Of a DNA stretch of 18,058 bases, positions 1-9,421 are shown in pieces. This DNA is from Phoronis ovalis (lineage: Eukaryota > Phoronida > Phoronidae), in the NCBI GenBank assembly GCA_028565635.1, contig JAOXYB010018961.1, positions 1 to 18,058 of the forward strand. Reading direction: 5' to 3'. Made by a program: the position numbers and the translations under genes. The stretch's first letter is position 1; each line of letters starts with the position of its first letter. The notes beneath the pieces are model-generated. The model was not told where the DNA came from, searched no databases, and saw only the letters and a list, made by a program, of their open reading frames with translations.

Positions 1-498
1 TATATATGTTTTACAAAATTCCAGAAGTCTAAAAATTATTCATAACATCACAAGTTGCATAGTAGTTATGTAATGCATGACTATCGAAAATAAGATAACA
101 CATTTTAAAAAAACAAAGGAATCTGAACTTAGATGAAAGCAGAGTGTGTAAAAAATAGTACTGAAAAACGTACAAGCATTCACCTGTTGAAGTAAGATAT
201 TTTTTATATGACAAATATACTGGCCTCATGATTGATGGCCAGTGGTCAAATCACATTACTAACGTAAGCAGATTTTAAAAAATATTTTATATCTAATGTG
301 TTTTAAATTGGTACTTCAGTAATTAATGTTGTTGTCAGACCAAATTTTAAAAGAAAATTTATAGTACGGTTAGCTTTTTTCTGAAAACATTGACATTATC
401 TGCTTATACCTTCAATAAAAAAACTGACATATCTTCTTATATATCCTTAAACTGAATAGTTTGTTGACCTCAGAAGCTGACCTGTGCTCAAGCGGTGG

Positions 499-681
499 TC
501 AAGGAATATTTTCATGCAAAGTACAATGCACAAGTCTCTTTGGCAATTGTCTGATCGAGTGGTACTGTTTTGCCCATTCTGGATCAGCACGAATTTTAGC
601 ACAGTATTCTTGCATTGTAGTTAGTTGCCATGACAAGACAGCAACAACACTAGACATGAATGGTACTGGTTTGCCAGTACA
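499..681 (-). pseudogene. Unidentified coding-like fragment, 60 codons
   Basis: Open from just after a TAA (684-682) to a TGA at 501-499. The peptide includes VVAVLSWQL, MQEYCAKIRADPEWAKQY and RQLPKRLVHCTLHENIP, with charged and aromatic spacing that looks more like real protein than the surrounding AT-rich intron. No clear splice acceptor precedes it and I do not recognise the family; it does not match TIKI. It may be a remnant of a mobile element or retroposed gene, or chance. Confidence 0.3.
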
Positions 682-1070
682 TTAATCTTTTATATACCTT
701 ACTATATGTAATTAAGTTTGAAATCTGACTTCCAAGTAGTATGTAATATTTTAGTTCAGCACAAAATGCTTTAAATTACATAAATCATTAACCAGGAGAA
801 AGCAGACTCAGGTACAACTAGGAGTTGTGATGATCATACTCATTTTAATAGTTTGTCCTTTTGAAGTCAAACTATCAACAAAACTTTGCTGTTTTGATCA
901 CCCTTTTCTGACAATAATCCCTAATAAATAAATAAATTATTTAATGCACTTACTCCTGTAAAAATATAAATGATAAATATTTCCATAAAGGCTTGTTTAT
1001 TACAAAATTATCCCCTTTCCCTATCGATTTGGAAAAGTGGGTAGGTACCTTAAATATAGGCGAAAAGATC

Positions 1071-1112
1071 AAAAACGTCCCATCTGTTAATAAAAATGTC
1101 CCACCTGTTAAA
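1071..1112 (+). repeat. 21-bp tandem duplication (two copies)
   Basis: Copies at 1071-1091 and 1092-1112 share AAAAA(C/T)GTCCCA(T/C)CTGTTAA and differ at three positions. A 10-base inverted match to part of copy 2 (AAAATGTCCC, 1093-1102) lies at 1265-1274 (GGGACATTTT). Confidence 0.7.
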
Positions 1113-2857
1113 AAAAAAAAACCTACTCAAAAATTACTTTACAAACATTCAAAACAAGTATATTATTTTTATCTATATATTCTTGCAAAGGCTTGAAGAG
1201 TATTTGTTTTTGCACAAATAAAAATGGAAAAACCAGAAACGTTTGCAGTTCAATTTTAACACGCGGGACATTTTGTAAATTGACAGGCTATTAACTAAAA
1301 TTTTAAGCAAATAACTTTCGTGTATGCTAATATTATTGTTTATTCACCTTTCTTCATCCAGATCAGTGTTAATTTTTTTTTTTAATTATGCAAATTAAAC
1401 ATTTTTTTTACAAATTTATGTTTGTTTGTCCCAATATGAATATTGCTCATTATTCTACCAATTAACTTATTAAATAATTAATATTTCTGAAAAATAATAG
1501 TGATATCTTATACACTGATACCTGAAGATTCTGAAAATATTTAGTTTGTACACATACATGAAATCTGAAAAAATGATACTTTCTTGTCTGAGGTTACTGT
1601 GGAATACACATAAAATGATTCTTTACTGTACTGATTTTTATTCTGATACTGTTAAAATATAAATCTAATTCATTGTTTATTGTTAATTTAAATTTTTCTA
1701 TTACATCATTCTATAAGAGCATAGAAGTGAAATTTAAGAAATATGTACAATTTTGATTGTAGTGAAAATATGTTATTATGTATTGCATTTCAAGATTGTT
1801 CTCTTAACTAATAATTTATGTTAAAAAATTTAGCCATGCTTTCTTAGGCAAGTCTAAATGGTTGCTCAAAGCATAGCTTTTAACTATCAAGACAAGCAGA
1901 GGCCATACACATTTGACAAAGCCTTAAGTCAATAGGAAAACCAAAATCTAAAAAGTCAACAAAGTAACTGTATCAACTATAATCCCAGGTAGCTGAAATG
2001 CATCTAAAACTTGAAAACATTTTCAGTTCAACTAAATAGCAATGTAGTTTTTTTTTCACTCAGTCTCACAATTCCAGAATTTTTAGTAAAGGAAGAACAT
2101 CTGCAGGTGAATATATAAGACCCAACAACATTTTTCTTGCAGTTTTATTAAAACTGTAACAGCACTGGCTCAATTTTTTGATATGTACAGCCCACTCTCA
2201 TAAAAAAATACTAAAAATACACAATTGCATCTCCATAGATAAATGGTTTCAGTTCAGTTATTTTATGTGAAAAGATGAAAATTTATCATCCATTTATTGC
2301 ATTATGAAGACATTAAGATATCATGTGTCTTTAGATTTCATATCATGAAATCAAAAATTAGGCATCATTTGTCATTTTTATCTCCTGGTAAAGTTTCCAA
2401 AGCTGGAATCAAATGCTAATGCTGTTTGCTCAAACTCACAATGAATACATAAAATTTGCACTTTTTACAAAATTACACTTCTACAAGTTACAATTAAACT
2501 AAACTATATTTTTCTTTTTGATTGCTTTGTTAGCCAAAATGACCAGTTAGGTAATAGTTATTTTCCCAAAGGCAAAAAATTATGCAGTAATCACCTTAAG
2601 CTAATTATAGCAAATTTCTTTAATTCAACAAATCACGAAATGTCAGTTTTTTTCATGAAGTGACCTCAACTTAACGCACTATATAGCTAACAGGGTGCAG
2701 TTCAATTTCTGATAGTGTAATATTTTTTAAAACTGGAGGCCATTTGACCTATACAACAATGGAAGGATAGATTTTGAAGACAATAAATAGGTGTCGTACT
2801 TTGTTTTGTTATTTCATATTTACCTGTATAGAGGTATACAATACAATACTTTCTTAC

Positions 2858-3418
2858 CTGTGAAAAATTAAGCTCGTTTAAAGGTATGCACTGCTCTTCT
2901 ACTCTTTCTACAGCACCTGTTCTTTTACTTAATCTTTCAGCCTCTTGCGATAAATACAAGTCCAATACAGGTACTCCACGTGACTTAATATCACTTTCGG
3001 TGAGAGAATTCACCATTAACATCACCCATACAGGGCGTTTCCTTTCCCAATTCCCTGCTATTGCATTAAATAAATAATCGGCATATAAGCCCCGACCTCT
3101 CTGATCATCAGTTATCCATGAAGACATCATTGTTTTTACATAATTTAAATGATCTTTTAAACGTGTATAGATATCTTCTGGTAAAATATCAGCTAGACTC
3201 TTGCCGTGAGGTAGCAGTTGGCAAGTAGCTAATGCCGATATAGTATACGAATCTGTCAGGTCTAATTCAAAGAAAATATTATCAGAGTCTTCAAATGCTT
3301 TTTTGGTATTTTCTGGTATATAATCCCATACTTTGGTATAAGGTACATGTATGGTACCAAAGAAATATGCCGGAGCATCTCGTTTTACAGCCCATAAAAA
3401 GGAATTGAGCTCACTTTG
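2858..3418 (-). CDS. TIKI: TIKI coding exon 2: N-terminal part of the TraB-like protease domain
   Basis: 187 codons between acceptor TTTATTTTTCAG (ending at 3419) and donor CAG|GTAAGAA (from 2857), phase 0 at both ends. It carries the GTIH motif expected to hold a metal-binding histidine, the FFELDL acid, [11 protein letters not shown], the [15 protein letters not shown] block and [14 protein letters not shown]. The exon boundary after NFSQ falls just before the segment that begins VLFALNQT in vertebrate TIKI. Confidence 0.96.
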
Positions 3419-5045
3419 CTGAAAAATAAAAGTATACATTTCATTCAAAAGGAAAAGCTATAGTAATTTTATTATATATTTATTTGCCATTTGTCACGAC
3501 AAAATAAATGACAAATAAAAATATTAATTACATACATCAAAGGGCCAGATTTTGTAACGGTAGACTTTATATATTTTATAGAATTTTAAGTATGCCATCT
3601 AAAGTTATAAATATGTGTTTTTCTCCGTATATCCTAGTTATAATAGAATCAAATAAAACAAAATTAAGTGATCTACCAATCTGTTAATTACCTCAAACCC
3701 CTGCACAAATGTTGGTACAAACTTTAACACTGGCTAATTTATTATCCTAGAACACATCAAATTCTTCCAACAGAACAAAAATAAAGTTTATATTTGTTTT
3801 ATTTTGCATCTCTTATTACAAACACATACCCAAGGTTAAGAAGCTAAATGTGCATTTAAAGAGATCTTATTTGTTTTACAACATATGGACTTATTACAGG
3901 GAAATTTTAATTTGAAACTGCATATTCCAGCTAATTTTTTCACTACTGCAAATGAATGCTTGTCTATAAGGGAAGTAGAGCCCAGTTAACAAGTGATTTA
4001 TTACAGGTAAAAGCATAGTCTAGTCTATAATGCAATTGAGGTTTATTTACAGTTCTATATACATGTAAGTTATACAAATAAATGCAGCCCTAAAGAGAAG
4101 TGTGGCTTTCTTTTTTCTCAATAAAGTTTAATTTATTTGCATTTCAGAAAAAATACTAATAAACACCTATGTCAACTCATTAATATTTTATCTAACAGGG
4201 TCATTACTTATGTACGTTTATATATGTCAATATTAGTCAAATATGCCAAGTACTAAAGATTATTTTAATAATTTAAGTCAAAGCTAGTTGGCAGATTTGA
4301 GGTTAGAGGTTGTACAATGAATTTGCGAATTAATTTATCAAGTGTGAAAAATAGGGGAAGTAAAAATTCCCAGGGGCACTTACATATATGATGAATACCG
4401 AAATTTGTTGCCCAAATGGGTGACTGTTTCACTAAGAATTCCCTAGCAATGGGCCCATTCTTGTTGCAGAAAAGTGCCTAGAAACATGTCCACTAACAGT
4501 TCATACTTTGAGGGAAAGCTCTAGAAATTGGTCTCAAAACTATAGTCATTATCCAAAATAGCAGTACAGAAAAATTAACTTCATTGCATGTCTTGTGAGT
4601 TAGCAAAATAAAGCAAGAAAACGTAAAAGGAAGTACAACTAGACTATAATTAATTGTGGACATAAATAAAACCAGTAAACAAAATAATGTCAAAGTATGT
4701 TATCTTTGATCAAATTAAATTTTCTCAAAAAATAGTAATCAAAACAATATGTTTTGTATTTTTTGACAAAGGTAACTTTTTAAATATTGTTATATATTGA
4801 GTAATCCCGCAGGTTAATATAGTCCTGCTCTTCGATGATTACAAAATCCAGTCGATGTGTATTATAATTATATCCTATGTTAAAATAAGCAGGGGAACAG
4901 CCAAAACAGGTGTCAAGATAATCCCAGAAATCATACTTACGTTTGCTGTGGGTTGACAAACAGTGGCCGAATATCCAAATACAGCGACAACACAACATAG
5001 GAAAATTTCTGAGGCCAATACCCAGGCGTATATAATCCAAAACAT
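2858..5045 (-). CDS. TIKI: TIKI-type Wnt metalloprotease (TRABD2-like), 5' part, two coding exons
   Basis: Join of 5045..4941 and 3418..2858, giving 222 residues so far; the gene continues past the donor at 2857. TIKI proteins are type I membrane metalloproteases of the TraB/GumN clan that remove N-terminal residues from Wnt ligands in the secretory pathway or at the cell surface and so block Wnt signalling (established for the family). Seen here: a hydrophobic signal-peptide exon with a cysteine near its end, then SELNSFLW, the GTIH motif (residues 56-59) followed by [11 protein letters not shown], an FFELDLTD segment with the conserved acidic residue (Glu86), [37 protein letters not shown] and EEQC. 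These follow vertebrate TIKI block by block. Both exons join in phase 0 with consensus splice sites. The C-terminal part of the catalytic domain and the membrane anchor are not found downstream in the window. Which vertebrate copy (TRABD2A or B) it matches cannot be decided. Confidence 0.94.
3419..4940 (-). other. TIKI: TIKI intron 1
   Basis: 1.5-kb AT-rich GT-AG intron (donor GTAAGT at 4940, acceptor TTTTTCAG ending at 3419). No additional exon, RNA gene or clear repeat was recognised in it. Open frames here are short and resemble nothing known. Confidence 0.8.
4941..5045 (-). CDS. TIKI: TIKI coding exon 1: start codon and signal peptide
   Basis: 35 codons from ATG at 5045-5043 to the donor GTAAGTATG that starts at 4940. 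An in-frame TAA lies 12 nt before the ATG, and A is at -3, so this start is well supported. The peptide begins [18 protein letters not shown] and continues with a hydrophobic core and [12 protein letters not shown], a typical signal peptide with a small-residue cleavage region. It joins in phase 0 to QSELNSFLW in exon 2, reproducing the vertebrate arrangement of a cysteine shortly before DLNSFLW. A longer open frame over the same bases is a shadow in another frame. Confidence 0.85.
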
Positions 5046-5400
5046 GATGCGATTTTAGCTTGCACTCCAGCCATGAATGAAACTGTTTTTACACATGCTA
5101 TTAGACTGGTATTATCCGACGTATACAGACATTTTTCTCAATCACCAATGTCTTTTCTATTTCAGACCTCTGGTAGGGGTCTTTTAATAGTTCGTCGCAT
5201 CTCTTTGATCACATTCTATTGCAAAATAAACTAATATTTCCATAGGAATCAAGTGAAAAACAACTCAATCCTTGATCAAAACTCCCCTAACTCGGATATC
5301 CTAGAGCGCGCAGTCAATGCTTATTGGTCAATTTGTGAACCCAAAATAGGGCAATGCCAAATCCTCTTAGGGGTGAAAGGTCACAACCTAAACCTTAATC

Positions 5401-5414
5401 TAAACGGCCGTTTA
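5401..5414. repeat. 14-bp perfect palindrome upstream of TIKI
   Basis: TAAACGGCCGTTTA reads the same on both strands. It is followed within a few bases by a small hairpin, CCTAT-CGAA-ATAGG (5419-5432). It lies about 360 bp upstream of the TIKI start codon, so it could be a dimeric factor site, but no known consensus is recognised. Confidence 0.5.
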
Positions 5415-6140
5415 ATTTCCTATCGAAATAGGATCGTTAAAATATCTCATAATTATATTAAACTACCTGTGACAGGGTGGTTGTTAGTTCGGTGTCACTG
5501 ATCGCATAATACATTAATTAAATAAAACTGGTGTCCCCCTTTTCTCGTAAATCAAAACTTCCAGCCATTTTCGCTTAGTTGAGCGTATAATGAACCTTAA
5601 CAAAATTAATTAACCGTTAATTAACGTGTGTAATCGATTTTATCGGTAATTAATTTGTACAGCATGAACAGGAGACATGTACAATTGTATAATACCCAAT
5701 AATATAAAACGAAATAAAGATGAGTTGACTTATTCCCGGGGATTTAACCCTTGCTTGAACATATTATTGAAGTGTCAGAATGGTGTTTCATTAAATTCAA
5801 AAGTAGAATGAAATTAGACATGAGATAAGTTGAGTAAAATATAGCTCTGGATAATCTAAAAAATAAAAATCATGTAAAATTCTAGTAGAAGATTATCTAG
5901 CAATTAAAATATTTTAAGCATACAAAAAACTAATTAATATTTGTTCAAACAGAGACAATGAAACAGAGGAAAGAAAACCAATTGTTTTCGGTTTTTTGTG
6001 TCATGAATTTGGCTGTACTCCAAGTTAATTGTTTAAAGCAATTAAAACATATTTCTGATACAGTGGCTGGAATTTGAATATAAATTAAGTACAAAAAGTG
6101 TTAAACAAATGTTGAGAGTAACAGCTCCAGTGTTTATTTA

Positions 6141-6225
6141 CTGTTATTGTTTAGGACATATAATTAATTTGGATATAATTATGCCTGTTATTGTTTAGGA
6201 CATATAATTAATTTGGATATAATTA
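6141..6225 (+). repeat. 41-bp tandem duplication
   Basis: CTGTTATTGTTTAGGACATA and the following 21 bases occur at 6141-6181 and again, identically, at 6185-6225, separated by three bases (period 44). Perfect identity in otherwise diverged intergenic DNA indicates a recent duplication. Confidence 0.9.
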
Positions 6226-6436
6226 AACGCAGGGTAATAATTACTTTATGTAAACAGGCAAAAACCCTTTTGTTTATTTTTCATTATAACGGATATTAAT
6301 TAGTTTCTTTTTGATTTAATTGGTACATCTGTCTTTTATTTACTTCAAACATTTATATGTTTTCTGTATGCACTGTCCGCTTGATTTTAATCCTCGCTTT
6401 ACCATCTTTGGCTCATAACAGTTAAACCACTTGTAT

Positions 6437-6671
6437 CAGGCCCGTCAGATCGGGGGGTGCGTTGGGTGTGACTGCACGCCCCTTTTGAAATGGGAGGAAC
6501 ATATTTAATGATAACGCACCCCTCTTGTGGGCGTATTGGTACAACAGGAGTGGAAATGGCCTTTTGTTTGCTTGTCAATTTTTTCTGGCAGCACGGACAC
6601 GTTTCAGCGACCTTTTCTGATTACTGATCTGATATTTTCTGATATTTTTTTTAAAGTGTCTGACGGGCCTG
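6437..6671. mobile_element. MITE-like element, 13-bp TIRs, 5-bp target-site duplication
   Basis: Left end CAGGCCCGTCAGA (6437-6449) is the exact reverse complement of right end TCTGACGGGCCTG (6659-6671). The element is flanked by TGTAT on both sides (6432-6436 and 6672-6676), as expected for a 5-bp duplicated target. The 235-bp body has no coding capacity and contains nested internal inverted repeats: GGGGTGCGTT (6454-6463) against AACGCACCCC (6513-6522), and ACGCCC (6476-6481) against GGGCGT (6529-6534). It is richer in GC than its flanks. It is a non-autonomous DNA transposon by structure. The superfamily is not assigned: a 5-bp duplication is unusual, and the ends do not look like Transib ends. 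Confidence 0.8.
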
Positions 6672-7100
6672 TGTATCTCAGTCTAATTTAGATTAGCTGA
6701 CAGTAGCGACACCAAACGAGGCTCTCCGGAATAGGCAAGAGTCGTATATAATATTATCTCCGATCCGTTGCTTTCCCGTTTTTATGCAGGATGAAGTTTT
6801 TTATGTCAAGCCTGGTGAGCAGTAAGACCCCGCGGCCACCAAGTTTTCGGGCGCCCAATATAATGCCGGGAATATAATCCGAAAAAATCTGTTCTGTTGT
6901 GTCTTATGAAAATTAAAAGAAGACTTAAAATGCGTCAGAGTGTCGGTCGGAGTGAGACAAAATTTTTGGTAAGATTCATGAAAAAAAATCGTGATAGAGT
7001 ATATATGTCTTAATTTATTCTGTATAAACTAGTAGTTCTCGGTGGCGGTGCTATTTCCTCATCATCGAAATCATTTAACGTTTCAACAAAAGTGTCTCGA

Positions 7101-7202
7101 TCCTCAATTCATCACTGTTTTGTGCATTCTCCATGTACGCAGATCATTTTATATTGTACTGAAACAATACCTGTATTTGTATGATAGATGAAGTTTCATC
7201 TC
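7101..7202 (+). repeat. Diverged direct repeat, copy A
   Basis: Shares with copy B (7633-7747) an ordered series of blocks: TCCTCAATTCAT, TGTTTTGT, ACATG/CCATG, C(A/G)GATCATTTTAT, ATACCTGTATTT and GAAGTTTCATCTC. Small indels lie between the blocks. The order and spacing are preserved, so this is an old duplication or two copies of one repeat family. Confidence 0.7.
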
Positions 7203-7241
7203 GAATCTAGAAACACTCTTTGGTAAAGGCCATAGGTTGCA

Positions 7242-7257
7242 CCCCCCCCCCCCCCCC
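7242..7257 (+). repeat. Homopolymer C16
   Basis: Sixteen consecutive C residues between the two diverged repeats. The length is likely to vary among individuals and is prone to sequencing error. Confidence 0.95.
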
Positions 7258-7352
7258 TCGGCACATCCGTTGCACATGTATGATTGCTCTGTTCAAATCT
7301 GAGAAAATGGTATTATATTGGTTATATATTTGCATACAAAGCCTTTAAGCTA

Positions 7353-7369
7353 AGAGAGAGAGAGAGAGA
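7353..7369 (+). repeat. (AG)n microsatellite
   Basis: Short AG dinucleotide tract, AGAGAGAGAGAGAGAG, in intergenic sequence. No function is implied. Confidence 0.85.
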
Positions 7370-7632
7370 TGCCTTTGACCTCATGATCTTTGACGGTTTC
7401 AGATTCTTTTTGAAAAAAAACCAGATATTTTTTGGAGAAAAGAGATACTTTTCCGGCAATGCACTGAATGCTAAGCCATCACTCATTTTTCTCATAATAA
7501 CCCCCTATGATGGACGAGACATGAAACTCTAACTTAATAGGATATAGATCCTATATATATTAACAAGTTAACTAGTCCGCGATGACATGTTCTCTACAAC
7601 TCAAGTAGTGTTAACAATTAAAAATATCTCAT

Positions 7633-7747
7633 TCCTCAATTCATTGAACATTGCATTGTTTTGTAAATACTACATGTCAGCGGATCATTTTATTTTGCAT
7701 ATTGATGCCATACCTGTATTTACTTTGTTTGTAAGAAGTTTCATCTC
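7633..7747 (+). repeat. Diverged direct repeat, copy B
   Basis: Partner of 7101-7202 about 530 bp away, same orientation. It contains TCCTCAATTCATTG, GCATTGTTTTGTA, CGGATCATTTTATTTTG, CATACCTGTATTT and AGAAGTTTCATCTC. Weak similarity may continue to the left of both copies (AACTAGT near 7027 and near 7569). Confidence 0.7.
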
Positions 7748-9132
7748 ATAACTATGCGGTTTCGATTATGGTTTATATTCATTAATTATGTCAGGGAGAT
7801 GCTCGAATATTACTGAGAAGCATTATTTTGCGCCAGATACGTAGAGACAGATAAACACACTGCCCTACTTCAATAACTTTTGAGAAGGCAGCTCTTTTTT
7901 ACTTGAAGTATCTATTGCTGAAAACAGTATAGAGTCCAGATGTAGATTTGATGTTAAGCGTAAAGTTATACACGACACGTGAGTAAAACATATTTCGATC
8001 GAAGTTTTTTTTTGGTTTATTTTCTGAAAATATGTAATTATATATATAATATAAATTAGTATTATTGCTTAAGATGCTATTAAATTTGTTACAGAAACTG
8101 ATAGACATATAGCATTATCAGAATAAACAAGAAAAATACCTTTCTGTCTATGAGCTGGATTTAACAGAAAAGGCTACATGTACAGTAGCCAAATCCACTA
8201 ATATTCAGCATTGACTTTAACTTGAAACTGTTACAAATTCATTTCATATAGATAAATACATAAATAATATATTTTTATGATGAGAACAATGCCTTAATCA
8301 GATACATAATGTGAATCTTTTCATACGATTATTTTTAATTTAAAAAAAATAACGACTGTTAATGTAATACCACAACCATAATTTTAGTAAAAATAATATA
8401 AACATGCATTTCAAATAAACTTTAGTCAAAACTAAATCTTAGTTAAGCTCTTTGTATGTTTGCGAGTTGGTGATCATCTCACAAGACCTGCATTGTTCCT
8501 CTTTACAATTAACTGAACACCAGGGGGTAACTACTCTTACATTTTGTTAGGGATGTGCGGCCCTAAAATATCCCCAGAACTGCCAAACCATCAACCCTGA
8601 AATATACTAGGGTGAAAATACCATCTGTGAAATAGCACAAAACGCTAAAATACAACAAAAAAAAAATGTGTTTTTTTCAAAATAATTTAAAAAACAACCC
8701 TGAAGAGTGGCGCATGTATATATTGGCCCCGGGACTAAAAACGAATCGCCAATTTTCAACGGTGGGTTAGAAATGATATAGATTGGTAAGATCAAATACA
8801 AACGCTTGATCAGTAAAAATGTAAATAAAATCTCAGAGCGCCTTAGAGACATACCAGTGTCCAAGCAGTGTTTTCATCGTTTCTTGTGGCTTGTAAAAAA
8901 ACAAACTAGGATACAACAGATTAGGACGTCCAAATGATTGTGCATGACTATATGTATTGAAAAGATCCCCCGACATTACCATGTCAACTCGTGTTTCGGA
9001 AGTAATATCCTTTTTCGAATATATTTTGGATTTGGGTCGTGTTAGAAATTTGAGTCTGAAAATTTCAAAAGTATATGAAAAATTTTCGTTTGCAGCATAC
9101 GCGAACATTTCATTTGCATTACCACCACCACC

Positions 9133-9138
9133 TTTATT
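9133..9138 (-). terminator. Polyadenylation signal AATAAA for the SLC6 gene
   Basis: AATAAA on the minus strand, about 53 nt after the TAA stop. It is followed directly by GGTGGTGGTGGT, the kind of G/T-rich stretch expected of a downstream element. It would give a short 3'UTR; cleavage further on is possible. Confidence 0.5.
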
Positions 9139-9190
9139 GGGGATGCCATTTGAGCTCTTTAAACTATTATGAAAAAAATGAAATCTCGAT

Positions 9191-9421
9191 TTAAATCGAT
9201 GGGCTGAACTTTTCATCTGTATTATCATTACTATCATCTTTACTGGTTAGTGGTTTCATCTCTAATTTTTTCAAACTCTTTTTGTCCACTGAGCCTGATT
9301 CACAGTCAGTCGCATAGAATGACGGGTTACGTAGTGGTCCCTTGTAACAATCGTATTCACCACGATATTTTTCCAAATATGGTCCCCAGGCAGCATTTGG
9401 TCGGAGCAATTTACGAATTCT
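9191..9421 (-). CDS. SLC6A5-like: SLC6 terminal exon: cytosolic C-terminal tail
   Basis: 76 codons plus TAA; acceptor TTGTTTTTAG. Encodes [20 protein letters not shown], then a Ser/Asp/Lys-rich tail ending [18 protein letters not shown] is the conserved post-TM12 motif of the glycine/ATB0,+ transporters. The last residues are not a canonical PDZ ligand (Pro at -2), unlike several vertebrate relatives. Confidence 0.93.
   Translation of the reverse strand, partial: RIRKLLRPNAAWGPYLEKYRGEYDCYKGPLRNPSFYATDCESGSVDKKSLKKLEMKPLTSKDDSNDNTDEKFSPSI

Larger units (their letters stand above)
1..2857. other. No recognised gene; probably the next TIKI intron
   Basis: Starts at the donor of TIKI exon 2 and runs to the window edge. 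I searched the minus strand for the following TIKI blocks (the segment after NFSQ, the conserved cysteine-containing block, the C-terminal GHFLGNNTV-like block) and found none, so the next exon is probably beyond base 1. It holds AT-rich low-complexity sequence, an AAAT run near 922-940, a 21-bp tandem pair at 1071-1112, and a coding-like minus-strand patch at 499-681 listed separately. Confidence 0.6.
5046..9132. other. Intergenic region between TIKI start and the SLC6 3' end
   Basis: About 4.1 kb with no supportable gene on either strand; open frames are at most 134 codons and match nothing I know. It should hold the TIKI 5'UTR and promoter (just above 5045) and the DNA downstream of the SLC6 polyadenylation site. 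I see no clear TATA box or CpG island, although 6430-6890 is richer in GC than its surroundings. Repeats here are listed separately. Confidence 0.6.

Noticed and set aside
2399-2459. Minus-strand stretch reading FEQTALAFDSSFGNF before a stop
   Set aside because: Only about 20 codons, no acceptor in phase and no similarity to the next TIKI segment.
2886-3077. 63-codon plus-strand frame
   Set aside because: Antisense shadow of the TIKI exon.
4780-5040. 86-codon minus-strand frame over the TIKI first exon
   Set aside because: Different phase from the signal-peptide frame, which splices correctly to exon 2; this one does not resemble any protein.
5253-5501. 82-codon plus-strand open frame
   Set aside because: No recognisable motif, no gene context, lies in the region upstream of TIKI and includes a palindrome and repeated Asn-Leu codons; chance frame.
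6788-6813. Exon-like TATGCAG ... GTGAGCAG on the plus strand
   Set aside because: It would be a micro-exon of about 25 bases with no partner exons nearby; splice-site look-alikes are common.
7290-7300. GTTCAAATC resembling a tRNA T-arm/B box
   Set aside because: No matching A box, acceptor stem or anticodon arm around it.
8957-9172. 71-codon plus-strand frame
   Set aside because: Opposite the 3' flank of SLC6 with no motif; competes with the minus-strand frame over the same bases and neither is supported.
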